Below are positions 31,819-39,832 of a stretch of DNA of 44,435 nucleotides, piece after piece. Positions within the stretch are counted from its first letter, which is position 1. The number at the start of each line of letters is the position of its first letter. Under the pieces are notes generated by a model. That model was not told the DNA's origin. It searched no databases and was given only the letters and a program-made list of their open reading frames with translations. A program made the translations under genes and the position numbers. Source of the stretch: an uncultured Corynebacterium sp. (lineage in GTDB: Bacteria > Actinomycetota > Actinomycetes > Mycobacteriales > Mycobacteriaceae); the NCBI RefSeq assembly GCF_946221105.1, contig NZ_CAMICL010000017.1:1-44435 (forward strand), read 5' to 3'.

Positions 31819-32439
31819 GTGACGACCGCAATGACAAACCAAGATATGGCGACGCCGCAGAATCGCGTCCCAGCGCTGAACCGTCCGAACATGGTCAGCG
31901 TGGGCACGATCGCGTTCCTCGCCCAAGAGCTCATGTTCTTCGCCGGTTTGTTCGCGATGTACTTCACGTCGCGTGCAAACGGCCTCGCTAATGGTGACTG
32001 GAGCACCCAGACCGATCACATCAACGTTTTGTTCGGCGGCATCATCACCGCTGTGCTGATCGCATCCTCCTTCACCTCCCAGTTCGGCGTCTTCGCCGCC
32101 GAGAGGGGTGACGTGTTCGGCCTGCGCAAGTGGTTCACTGTGACCGTTGTGCTGGGTGTCATCTTCCTCGGCCTGGTGGGCTACGAGTGGACCGAGTTGG
32201 TGCTGGCCGGCGTAACGCCCCAGTCCTCCGTCTTCGGCTCGGTGGTGTACATCATCACCGGCTTCCACATGGCACACGTGACCGCCGGCATCATCGCGTT
32301 CATCGTGGTGCTGCTGCGCGTGGCCAAGTCGAAGTTCACCCCGGCTCAGGCAACCGCCGCAATGGCAGTTTCCTACTACTGGCACTTCGTCGATGCCATC
32401 TGGATCGGCGTGTTCATCACCATCTACATCGTTCAGTAG
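31819..32439 (+). CDS. ctaE: Cytochrome aa3 oxidase subunit III
   Basis: CtaE is subunit III of the aa3 oxidase, which stabilises the catalytic subunit (CtaD, not encoded here). The 206-residue product has five hydrophobic helices and the family segments RPNMVSVGTIAFLAQELMFF, SSFTSQFGVFAAERGD and SYYWHFVDAIWIGVF. It begins with GTG 31819 (VTTAMTNQDMATPQ), aligning with the known corynebacterial start; the internal ATG at 31831 is less likely. It heads the operon ctaE-qcrC-qcrA-qcrB. Confidence 0.96.
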   Translation: MTTAMTNQDMATPQNRVPALNRPNMVSVGTIAFLAQELMFFAGLFAMYFTSRANGLANGDWSTQTDHINVLFGGIITAVLIASSFTSQFGVFAAERGDVFGLRKWFTVTVVLGVIFLGLVGYEWTELVLAGVTPQSSVFGSVVYIITGFHMAHVTAGIIAFIVVLLRVAKSKFTPAQATAAMAVSYYWHFVDAIWIGVFITIYIVQ

Positions 32440-32502
32440 TCCTCTTCCAGGCGTTTGCCTGGGGGAGCGGAAAAGTTCTGAAAAGTCGATAAAGGGAACA
32501 CA

Positions 32503-33351
32503 ATGGAAAACACACCCAAGAAGAAGCGCCAGGGACGCAAGACGCAGCGCACGCTCGCTGGCGCGGCGGCCCTGACGCTGGGGTTGACCGGTGCGGGTCT
32601 GCTCGCATCCGCGCTCACCCCGAACGCACAGGTGGCTACGGCGGCCCGTGACGACCAGGCGATGATCCAGGAGGGCAAGGACCTCTACGACGTCGCCTGC
32701 ATCACCTGCCACGGCGCAAACCTGCAGGGCGTTCAGGACCGCGGTCCGTCGCTCATCGGTACCGGCGAAGGCGCCGTGTACTTCCAGGTCAACTCCGGTC
32801 GTATGCCGATGATGTCCAACGACGCTCAGGCAGAGCGCAAGCGTCCGCGCTACACCGAGGAGCAGGCTCTCGCCCTCGCTGCGTACGTCGCAGCGAACGG
32901 CGGCGGCCCGGAGCTGGTGTACAACGAGGACGGCTCGCTGGCCATGGAGGAGCTTCGCGGCAAGGACTACGACGGAAAGATGCAGGAAGGCGACGTCGCC
33001 CGCGGCGGCGAGCTGTTCCGCCTGAACTGCGCGTCCTGCCACAGCTTCACCGGCCGCGGCGGCGCACTGTCCTCCGGTAAGTACGCGCCCGCACTGGATC
33101 CGGCCAACGAGCAGGAGATCTACCAGGCCATGCTCACCGGCCCGCAGAACATGCCGAAGTTCTCCGACCGTCAGCTCTCCGCTGACGAGAAGAAGGACAT
33201 CATCGCCTTCATCAAGTCCACCAAGGAAACCCCGTCCCCGGGTGGCTACGCCCTCGGCGGCCTCGGCCCGGTTTCTGAAGGTATGGCGATGTGGATCATC
33301 GGCGTGACCCTGGTCGCTGCCGCTGCTATGTGGATTGGATCTCGCTCATGA
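32503..33351 (+). CDS. qcrC: Diheme cytochrome c subunit of cytochrome bc1
   Basis: QcrC carries electrons from the Rieske protein to CuA of the oxidase; in actinobacteria it replaces a separate cytochrome c. The 282-residue product has two heme-attachment motifs, C66-ITC-H (C66, C69, H70) and C176-ASC-H (C176, C179, H180). An N-terminal membrane anchor (about 18-38) and a C-terminal helix (about 259-277, MAMWIIGVTLVAAAAMWIG) are present. AAGGGA lies upstream of the ATG. Its stop overlaps the qcrA start in ATGA. Confidence 0.97.
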   Translation: MENTPKKKRQGRKTQRTLAGAAALTLGLTGAGLLASALTPNAQVATAARDDQAMIQEGKDLYDVACITCHGANLQGVQDRGPSLIGTGEGAVYFQVNSGRMPMMSNDAQAERKRPRYTEEQALALAAYVAANGGGPELVYNEDGSLAMEELRGKDYDGKMQEGDVARGGELFRLNCASCHSFTGRGGALSSGKYAPALDPANEQEIYQAMLTGPQNMPKFSDRQLSADEKKDIIAFIKSTKETPSPGGYALGGLGPVSEGMAMWIIGVTLVAAAAMWIGSRS

Positions 33352-34568
33352 GTGATGTGAAGAAGAATTACACGAAGGAAGAGCTGGACCGCATGAGCAA
33401 TGCGGAGCTGGCTGCCCTGGGCACCGAGCTCGACGACGTGACGGTGGCGTACCGCAAGGAGCGCTTCCCGGTCGAGGGCGATCCGCGTGAGAAGTCCGCC
33501 GCTGCGGGCATCGGCATCTGGTTGACCATCTCGGTCATTTCCGCGCTGGCGTTCCTCGGCGTGTACCTGTTCTGGCCGTGGCACCCGAAGTTCCACGGTG
33601 ACGAGGGTCTGTTCACCTACACCCTCTACACCCCGCTGCTGGGCCTGACCGCCGCTTTGGCGTTTGTTGGCCTCGGCGTGGCGATCATCCAGTACGTGAA
33701 GAAGTTCGTGCCGGAAGAGATCGCGGTGCAGCGCCGCCACGACGGCCGTTCCAGCGAGCTGGACCGCCGCACTACCACCGCGCTGCTCAACGACGCGTGG
33801 GAGACCTCGACCCTGGGCCGCCGCAAGGCGCTGCAGGGCCTGCTCGGCACCGCCGGCGTTCTCGCCGGCCTGATGGTCATCGCTCCCCTCTGCGGCGCGA
33901 TCAAGAACCCGTGGAAGGTCCGCCACGAGCTGGACTACCACGGCGACGGCACCCTGTGGACCCACGGCTGGACCATCCAGGACAAGGGCGTGAAGGTCTA
34001 CCTCGGCCGCGACACCGGCGCTATTGCCGAGCTGCACGAGGGCGAAACTGGCTCGCACTACACCACCGCGGGTGTCTCCCGCCTGGTGCGCATGCGCCCG
34101 GAGGACCTCGCGGCTGCGGCAATGGAAACGGTGTTCCCGCTGTACCCGGAGGACGTCAACGACGGCGAGGATTACGATCCGGCCCGCGACGTCTACGAGC
34201 ACCACATGCACTCGATCCACGGTCCGCGTAACCCGGTCATGCTCATCCGCCTGCGTTCCAAGGACGCAGAGAAGGCGGTCGAGCGCGAAGGCCAGGAGGA
34301 CTTCCACTACGGCGACTACTACGCCTACTCCAAGATCTGCACGCACATCGGTTGCCCGACCTCGCTGTACGAGGCTCAGACCAACCGCATCCTGTGCCCG
34401 TGCCACCAGTCGCAGTTCGATGCTCTGCAGTACGGCAAGCCGGTCTTCGGCCCGGCCGCCCGCGCACTGCCGCAGCTGCCTGTGACTGTTGACGAAGACG
34501 GTTACCTCATCGCCAACGGGAACTTCATTGAGCCCGTCGGCCCGGCATTCTGGGAGCGTCAGTCCTAA
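33348..34568 (+). CDS. qcrA: Rieske iron-sulfur subunit of cytochrome bc1
   Basis: QcrA passes electrons from menaquinol to cytochrome cc. The 406-residue product is the long actinobacterial type with three membrane helices before the Rieske fold. Two form a pair around residues 47-118, and one near 165-185 (LLGTAGVLAGLMVIAPLCG) follows a twin-arginine-like GRRKALQG. The 2Fe-2S ligands are C331 and H333 in CTHIGC and C350 and H353 in CPCHQSQFD. C336 and C352 can form the stabilising disulfide. Start and stop overlap qcrC (ATGA) and qcrB (TAATG), so the three genes are translationally coupled. Confidence 0.97.
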   Translation: MSDVKKNYTKEELDRMSNAELAALGTELDDVTVAYRKERFPVEGDPREKSAAAGIGIWLTISVISALAFLGVYLFWPWHPKFHGDEGLFTYTLYTPLLGLTAALAFVGLGVAIIQYVKKFVPEEIAVQRRHDGRSSELDRRTTTALLNDAWETSTLGRRKALQGLLGTAGVLAGLMVIAPLCGAIKNPWKVRHELDYHGDGTLWTHGWTIQDKGVKVYLGRDTGAIAELHEGETGSHYTTAGVSRLVRMRPEDLAAAAMETVFPLYPEDVNDGEDYDPARDVYEHHMHSIHGPRNPVMLIRLRSKDAEKAVEREGQEDFHYGDYYAYSKICTHIGCPTSLYEAQTNRILCPCHQSQFDALQYGKPVFGPAARALPQLPVTVDEDGYLIANGNFIEPVGPAFWERQS

Positions 34569-36199
34569 TGAGCACTAAACTTGAGCAAGTCGCGGACAAC
34601 GTTGATTCGCGCTACACAATCGCGGGCGTGCTGCGCCCACAGCTGAACAAGGTCTTCCCGACCCACTGGTCCTTCATGCTCGGTGAGATGGCGCTGTACA
34701 GCTTCATCATCCTGCTGCTGACCGGTATCTACCTGGCACTGTTCTTTGACCCGTCCATCACCAAGGTCATCTACGACGGTGCGTACCTGCCGCTCAACGG
34801 CGTCGAGATGTCGCGCGCGTACGCAACCGCGCTGGACATTTCCTTCGACGTGCGCGGCGGCCTGTTTGTCCGCCAGATGCACCACTGGGCCGCGCTGATG
34901 TTCATGATGGCGATGTTCGCCCACATGATGCGCGTGTTCTTCACCGGCGCGTTCCGTCGCCCGCGTGAGGCCAACTGGCTCATCGGTGTCACCCTCGTGC
35001 TGCTGGGCATGATCGAGGGCTTCATGGGTTACTCCCTGCCGGACGACCTGCTCTCCGGCGTCGGCCTTCGCATCATGTCCGCCATCATCCTGGGCCTGCC
35101 GATCATCGGCACCTGGATGCACTGGGCAATCTTCGGCGGCGACTTCCCGTCCGACCTGATGCTGGACCGCTTCTACATCCTCCACGTGCTGATCCTGCCG
35201 GGCATCATCCTCGCCCTGGTTGCGGCTCACCTCGCACTGGTCTGGTTCCAGAAGCACACCCAGTTCCCGGGTCCGGGCCGCACCGAGAACAACGTCGTCG
35301 GCGTGCGCATCATGCCGGTGTTCGCCACCGAGGCAATCGGCTACATGATGGTCGTGTTCGCAGTCCTGGCCGCCATGGCTGGTCTGACCTCCATCAACGC
35401 AATCTGGAACTTGGGCCCCTACAACCCGTCCCAGGTCTCCGCTGGTTCCCAGCCGGATATCTACATGCTGTGGACTGACGGCGCCGCCCGTGTCATGCCG
35501 GCGTGGGAGCTTTACCTGGGCAACTACACCATCCCGGGCGCGTTCTGGGTGGCCCTGCTCTGTGGCCTGATGGTTGTCCTGCTGATCACCTACCCGTTCA
35601 TTGAGCAGAAGGTCACCGGCGACACCGCCCACCACAACCTGCTGCAGCGTCCGCGCGACGTTCCTGTGCGCACCGGTGTCGGCGTCATGGGTCTGACCTT
35701 CTTCCTGCTGCTGACCATCTCCGGTGGTAACGACCACGTGGCGCACTTCTTCCAGATCTCGCTGAACGCGATGACCTGGGTCGGCCGTATCGGCCTGATC
35801 GTGCTGCCGCCGTTGGCCTTCTTCATCACGTACCGCCTGTGCATCGGTCTGCAGCGCTCCGACCGTGAGGTCCTGGAGCACGGCATCGAGACCGGCGTGA
35901 TCAAGCGTCTGCCGAACGGTGCGTTCGTGGAGATCCACCAGCCGCTGGGCCCGGTGGACGAGCACGGCCACCCGGTGCCGCTGGAGTACGCAGGTGCACG
36001 CGTGCCGAAGCAGATGAACCAGCTCGGCTTCGCGGACTCCGACACCATCGGCAAGTTCTCCCCGGCAGAAATCGGCGTCACCGAGCGTGTGCGCGACGCT
36101 GAGGAGCAGAAGCACCACGAGGCCGTCGAGACGCTGCGTGCGCTCGAGGCCACGAAGGATCGCTCCGACCGCGACGCAACCAACGAGAACGCGGAGTAA
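34568..36199 (+). CDS. qcrB: Cytochrome b subunit of cytochrome bc1
   Basis: QcrB holds hemes bL and bH and the two quinone sites. The 543-residue product has eight core membrane helices with paired heme histidines in MHHWAALMFMMAMFAHMMR and in ILHVLILPGIILALVAAHLAL. The quinol-site motif is partly visible around PGAFW and the TIPGA segment. A hydrophilic C-terminal extension of about 120 residues is typical of actinobacteria. It begins in TAATG overlapping qcrA and ends just before a strong terminator, closing the operon. Confidence 0.97.
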   Translation: MSTKLEQVADNVDSRYTIAGVLRPQLNKVFPTHWSFMLGEMALYSFIILLLTGIYLALFFDPSITKVIYDGAYLPLNGVEMSRAYATALDISFDVRGGLFVRQMHHWAALMFMMAMFAHMMRVFFTGAFRRPREANWLIGVTLVLLGMIEGFMGYSLPDDLLSGVGLRIMSAIILGLPIIGTWMHWAIFGGDFPSDLMLDRFYILHVLILPGIILALVAAHLALVWFQKHTQFPGPGRTENNVVGVRIMPVFATEAIGYMMVVFAVLAAMAGLTSINAIWNLGPYNPSQVSAGSQPDIYMLWTDGAARVMPAWELYLGNYTIPGAFWVALLCGLMVVLLITYPFIEQKVTGDTAHHNLLQRPRDVPVRTGVGVMGLTFFLLLTISGGNDHVAHFFQISLNAMTWVGRIGLIVLPPLAFFITYRLCIGLQRSDREVLEHGIETGVIKRLPNGAFVEIHQPLGPVDEHGHPVPLEYAGARVPKQMNQLGFADSDTIGKFSPAEIGVTERVRDAEEQKHHEAVETLRALEATKDRSDRDATNENAE

Positions 36200-36236
36200 A
36201 CGCGGAGTAGAGATAACCCTCTAGCGGTCGCGAATT

Positions 36237-36270
36237 AGCCCTCTTCCCGGCAACGGGAAGGGGGCTTTTT
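36237..36270 (+). terminator. Terminator of ctaE-qcrCAB
   Basis: AGCCCTCTTCCCG and CGGGAAGGGGGCT form a 13-bp stem with loop GCAA and are followed by TTTTTC. Confidence 0.92.
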
Positions 36271-36298
36271 CTTGGTTACAAACCCGTAAACATGACCA

Positions 36299-36314
36299 TG
36301 TGACAAAGACCACA
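36299..36314. promoter_or_regulatory. GlxR-like site upstream of the riboswitch
   Basis: TGTGACAAAGACCACA matches 9 of 10 fixed bases of TGTGA-N6-TCACA. It lies about 300 bp before the riboswitch in a region without genes (36271-36590). No other element was recognised there. Confidence 0.4.
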
Positions 36315-36594
36315 GAAGATTTAAGGTTGTGTCTGTGTGCAAAACTCTGAACGCAGATGCTGCGAGCCTTTCTCTCAATAAAACCCCAGCGTAAAGGTGC
36401 AAAATAGCGGTGCTTCGGGCGCCTTAGAACAAGATGAAAAGCGCTAAGTCTGGGACGCGTCACACGCAATTTTGGTTGATAACGGAACTGTAACGGCGTG
36501 GCGGGTGGACACCGTTGTTGCCGTTTCGTAACCTGTTCGAGACATTGCGACAACAGCCGTTGGCAGCATGTACCGAAAACAACATATGAGCCGT

Positions 36595-36735
36595 AACCCG
36601 AAGCGGCGGACCGCACCCGCGGAACGTGCGCCATGGGGACCGGGGAACCAGAGTGGAGCCAGATGCTCCCGAGGGGCGCAGGGCCATTTCTCAGCACCCC
36701 GCCCGACAGCTAACCCGGTTGGCGAAGAGAAGATA
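36595..36735 (+). ncRNA. c-di-AMP (ydaO/yuaA) riboswitch
   Basis: This 5' leader has the actinobacterial ydaO/yuaA pattern: ACCCGCGGAACGTGCG, then GGGGACCGGGGAACC, a GTGGAGCC segment, and the hallmark 3' end CCCGACAGCTAACC followed by GGCGAAGAGAAG. In actinobacteria this riboswitch sits ahead of cell-wall hydrolases and resuscitation factors, and binding of c-di-AMP lowers their expression. Here it leads into the NlpC/P60 gene. Boundaries are approximate, and the promoter was not located with confidence. Confidence 0.85.
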
Positions 36736-36749
36736 TGGAGAAAACTATC

Positions 36750-37499
36750 GTGGCAAAGCACCGTCGCCAGGACAACACCGCAGCACGCGCAGCAGCGGCT
36801 ACCGTAGCCGTCGCAGCGGGCGCCGCACTGGTCGCGCCGGCCGCCGCCTCCGCAGCAGAGGTCCGTGTTCCCAACACTCCGGTTTCCGTTCAGGTTCCGG
36901 GCATCGAGAACGTGCCGGGTGTGGCTTCCATCCCGGGTATTGACGCTTGGATTCCGTCGCTCGCGGGCGCACCGGCAAACGGCAACGTTCAGAACGCGAT
37001 CGCTTCCGTGAAGGCTATGCCGGGTGTGGCAAACGTCCCGGGTTTCAGCCAGTTCCTCGCTAACGTCGAGCAGCAGGTCCGTCCGGCAGCGCCGGCACCG
37101 GTTCAGCAGACCTACTCCGCACCGGTCGCCGCCCCGGCGCCGGCTCCGGAGCCGTCGATTGGCGAGCGCATCGTGTCCATCGCGCAGTCCAAGATCGGCT
37201 CCCCGTACGTTTACGGCGCAGCTGGCCCGAACGCCTTCGACTGCTCCGGCTTCACCTCCTGGGTTTACGCTCAGGCCGGCAAGTCCATTCCGCGTACCTC
37301 CCAGGCTCAGGCGTCTGCCGGCCAGCAGGTCGCTCTGAGCGACATTCAGCCGGGCGACATTGTCGCCTACTACGGCGGCGCGTCCCACGTGGCGATCTAC
37401 GCCGGCAACGGCCAGATCATCGACGCGCTGAACTCCGGTATCCCGGTGGGTTACCGCGATCTGCACATGATGCCGATCCACTCCGTGGTCCGCTTCTAG
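36750..37499 (+). CDS. Secreted NlpC/P60 peptidoglycan hydrolase
   Basis: The product is 249 residues. A signal peptide (about 1-35, ending PAAASAAEV) precedes a Pro/Val-rich segment with repeated VPGI/VPGV motifs (about 45-105), a Pro/Ala linker and the NlpC/P60 cysteine-peptidase domain (about 135-249). That domain cuts peptide stems of peptidoglycan. The catalytic cysteine is C165 in FDCSGFTSWVY and the histidine lies in SHVAIYAG. GTG 36750 is chosen because GGAG precedes it and the start VAKHRR matches related corynebacterial proteins; ATG 36735 would add five residues. The gene is under the c-di-AMP riboswitch and ends at a strong terminator. Confidence 0.9.
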   Translation: MAKHRRQDNTAARAAAATVAVAAGAALVAPAAASAAEVRVPNTPVSVQVPGIENVPGVASIPGIDAWIPSLAGAPANGNVQNAIASVKAMPGVANVPGFSQFLANVEQQVRPAAPAPVQQTYSAPVAAPAPAPEPSIGERIVSIAQSKIGSPYVYGAAGPNAFDCSGFTSWVYAQAGKSIPRTSQAQASAGQQVALSDIQPGDIVAYYGGASHVAIYAGNGQIIDALNSGIPVGYRDLHMMPIHSVVRF

Positions 37500-37512
37500 C
37501 AGCTGACTTTCG

Positions 37513-37548
37513 CGCCCCGTCCCGCACCTCGCGGGCGGGGCGTTTTTT
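37513..37548 (+). terminator. Terminator between the two NlpC/P60 genes
   Basis: CGCCCCGTCCCGC pairs with GCGGGCGGGGCG (one mismatch), and TTTTTT follows directly. Confidence 0.9.
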
Positions 37549-37594
37549 CTCTCTCACCTCAGTAATCACTCGAATCACATACTGAGCATTTTGC

Positions 37595-37623
37595 TTTGCG
37601 ACGGGCCCCGGAACAGCTATAGT
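37595..37623 (+). promoter_or_regulatory. Promoter of the second NlpC/P60 gene
   Basis: TATAGT (37618-37623) is preceded, at a 17-bp spacing, by TTTGCG (37595-37600). The transcript would start near 37630 and include the GAAGAGG ribosome site before GTG 37661. Confidence 0.55.
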
Positions 37624-37660
37624 TTGTTCGTTCGCGCCATAATCTGAAGAGGTGTCCAAC

Positions 37661-38689
37661 GTGGGTAAACACTCGCTCCGCTCCAACCGCTCCCGCGCCA
37701 CTGTTGCAGCAACCGTCGCAGGCGGCGTCATCGCCACCACGGTGCTTCCCGCTACACCCGCACGTGCCGACGACGTGGACGCCCTGATCGAGGAGATGGA
37801 GTCCGTCTCCCACGAGGCCACGGCGAAGGCGGAGGAGATCAAGGAGCTGGAGGACGAGATCGCCGAGTCCGAGGCGAAGCTGCGTTCGGCCAATGCCCGC
37901 GCGTCCGAGGCGAAGTCCCAGCTGGAGTCGCTGCGAGGTGTCTCCGACGCGCAGCGTAAGAACGTCGGCGACATCGCGCACTCGCGCTACCGCATCCCGA
38001 AGTCCGACGCGATTTTGACCACACTGGACTCCGGCAACCCCCAGGAGGCGATCGACAGGTCCGCGTACCTGGCCGCCCTCGGGCGCAACTCGCAGCGCGC
38101 GCTGACGGAGCTGGAGGACGCCAACCGCGCCGCTGGCGAGCGCGCAAGCGTGGCCAACATCGCGGTGGCGGAGGCGCAGCACGCCCGCAACGAGCTGGAC
38201 GGCAAGCGCAAGAAGCTCGAGGAGGAGCGCGAGGAGCTGGATCTGCGCGTCGCCGATATTGAGCGCCGCGTGGACAGCCTGAACGAGGCGGACCGACAGC
38301 GTTGGATGAACAAGGACAACCCGGTGGACTCCGCATCCCTGCCGGGCGTGGATTCCGGCATCGTGTCAGCGGCCATGGCGCAGCTGGGCAAGCCGTACGG
38401 CTGGGGTTCTGCCGGCCCGGACGCGTTCGACTGCTCCGGCCTGATGGTGTGGGCGTACGCCCAGAACGGCATCGGCATCCCGCGCACCTCGCAGGCGCAG
38501 CTCGCCGGCGGCACTCCGGTGTCCATTGATGCCCTTCAGCCGGGCGACATCATTGGTTACTACCCGGGTGTGACCCACGTGGGCATGTACATCGGCGACG
38601 GCATGGTGGTTCACTCCTCGGACTACGGCATCCCGATCCAGGTGGTGCCGCTGAATTCCATGCCGGTCCAGGGGGCCGTGCGTTATTAA
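37661..38689 (+). CDS. Secreted coiled-coil NlpC/P60 hydrolase (RipA-like)
   Basis: The product is 342 residues. A signal peptide (about 1-38, ending PATPARADDV) precedes a long charged coiled coil (about 40-215), as in RipA-type septal endopeptidases where this part blocks or targets the enzyme. A C-terminal NlpC/P60 domain follows, with C258 in FDCSGLMVWAY and a histidine in THVGMYIGDG. The C-terminal domain resembles that of the preceding gene (IPRTSQAQ, LQPGDI), so the two are paralogs. GTG 37661 has GAAGAGG upstream; GTG 37652 is an alternative only three codons longer. It overlaps pimB at the 3' end. Confidence 0.88.
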   Translation: MGKHSLRSNRSRATVAATVAGGVIATTVLPATPARADDVDALIEEMESVSHEATAKAEEIKELEDEIAESEAKLRSANARASEAKSQLESLRGVSDAQRKNVGDIAHSRYRIPKSDAILTTLDSGNPQEAIDRSAYLAALGRNSQRALTELEDANRAAGERASVANIAVAEAQHARNELDGKRKKLEEEREELDLRVADIERRVDSLNEADRQRWMNKDNPVDSASLPGVDSGIVSAAMAQLGKPYGWGSAGPDAFDCSGLMVWAYAQNGIGIPRTSQAQLAGGTPVSIDALQPGDIIGYYPGVTHVGMYIGDGMVVHSSDYGIPIQVVPLNSMPVQGAVRY

Positions 38690-39821
38690 GACACTGCTGG
38701 TCACCAACGACTTCCCGCCCACCGTGGGCGGGATTCAGTCGTATTTGCGGGACTTCGCCGTTGAGCTTGCACGCCGCGTAGGCCCGGACAATCTCGTGGT
38801 GTTTGCCTCCACCCAAGACGCAGACGCCGCGCGAGAGTGGGACGCCTCCGTGCCCTACACGGTGGTGCGCTGGCCGCGCCGCGTGATGCTGCCCATCCCG
38901 GCGACGGCCCGCGCGATGCAGCGCCTCATCCGCGCCCACGGCATCGGTACCGTGTGGTTCGGCGCCGCGGCGCCGCTCGCGTTGATGGGCGCTGCCGCGA
39001 AGCGCGCCGGCGCCAGCAACGTCATCGCCACCACCCACGGCCACGAGGTCGGCTGGGGCATGCTGCCCGTCGCCCGCCATGCTTTGCGCGCCATCGGCCG
39101 CAGCGCCGACACGGTCACCTACATCTCGGACTACACCCGGCAGCGACTCACCGCATTCGGCACCCACCCCCGGTTCGTGCCACTCCCGTCCGGCGTGGAT
39201 ACCGAGTTCTTCCGTCCCGCCACCGCGTCCCAGCGCGCCGCCACCCGCGAGCGTCTCGGCGTCGGCGACGCGCCGCTGGTGGTGTGCTCCTCGCGCCTGG
39301 TAGCCAGGAAGGGGCAGGATGTGCTGATTCGGGGGTGGCCGGAGGTGCGTCGAGAAGCCCAAGGTGCCCGGTTGGTCATTGTGGGCTCCGGCCCGTACGA
39401 GCGGAAGCTGAAGGCGATTGCGGGCGAGGGCGTCGTGTTCACGGGCGCGGTGCCTGGGGAGCGGCTGCGCGACATCGTGGCGGCCGCGGACGTGTTCGCC
39501 ATGCCCGCGCGCACCCGCCTCGGCGGGCTCGACGTCGAGGGCCTCGGCATCGTCTACCTGGAGGCGCAAGCGTGCGGCGTGCCCGTCGTCGCGGGTGACT
39601 CCGGCGGCGCGCCCGAAACGGTCACCGCGCAGACAGGGGTGGTGGTGGACGGCCGGGACACGGGTGCCGTCGCCAAGGCGATTGCGCAGCTGCTTCTCGA
39701 CGACCAAAGGCGCACGTGCATGGGCCGCGCCGGACGCGCGCATGTGGCCGAGCACTTCTCCTGGGACGTGCTCGGTTCGCGGTTGGCTGCGCTATGCGGC
39801 GCTCGCGGGCGGCGGGACTAG
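38685..39821 (+). CDS. pimB: Phosphatidylinositol mannosyltransferase PimB'-like GT4 enzyme, probable ATT start
   Basis: PimB' adds the second mannose in phosphatidylinositol mannoside synthesis, feeding lipomannan and lipoarabinomannan. The 378-residue product is a GT-B fold glycosyltransferase family 4 protein: N-terminal nucleotide loop NDFPPTVGGIQSYLRDF, SSRLVARKGQDVLI, and the donor-site block EGLGIVYLEAQACGVPVVAGDSGG. A GTG at 38724 would cut away TLLVTNDFPPT, which is essential to the fold. The in-frame codons read ATT AAG ACA CTG CTG GTC from 38685, the first in-frame stop upstream is at 38652, and no ATG, GTG or TTG lies between. ATT overlaps the upstream TAA in ATTAA, and a G-rich stretch lies about 9 nt upstream. 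The ATT start is inferred. Confidence 0.85.
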   Translation: MKTLLVTNDFPPTVGGIQSYLRDFAVELARRVGPDNLVVFASTQDADAAREWDASVPYTVVRWPRRVMLPIPATARAMQRLIRAHGIGTVWFGAAAPLALMGAAAKRAGASNVIATTHGHEVGWGMLPVARHALRAIGRSADTVTYISDYTRQRLTAFGTHPRFVPLPSGVDTEFFRPATASQRAATRERLGVGDAPLVVCSSRLVARKGQDVLIRGWPEVRREAQGARLVIVGSGPYERKLKAIAGEGVVFTGAVPGERLRDIVAAADVFAMPARTRLGGLDVEGLGIVYLEAQACGVPVVAGDSGGAPETVTAQTGVVVDGRDTGAVAKAIAQLLLDDQRRTCMGRAGRAHVAEHFSWDVLGSRLAALCGARGRRD

Positions 39822-39824
39822 ACT
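39819..39824 (+). promoter_or_regulatory. -10 box of glucokinase promoter overlapping the pimB stop
   Basis: TAGACT includes the pimB TAG stop and lies 8 nt before the ATG at 39833. Confidence 0.45.
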
Positions 39825-39832
39825 GCCATTCC

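Noticed and set aside
37652..37660. GTG 37652 as start of the second NlpC/P60 gene with TAATCT as a leaderless -10 box
   Set aside because: The TATAGT promoter with a 17-bp spacer and the GAAGAGG site before GTG 37661 explain the start better. The difference is only three residues, so it stays open.
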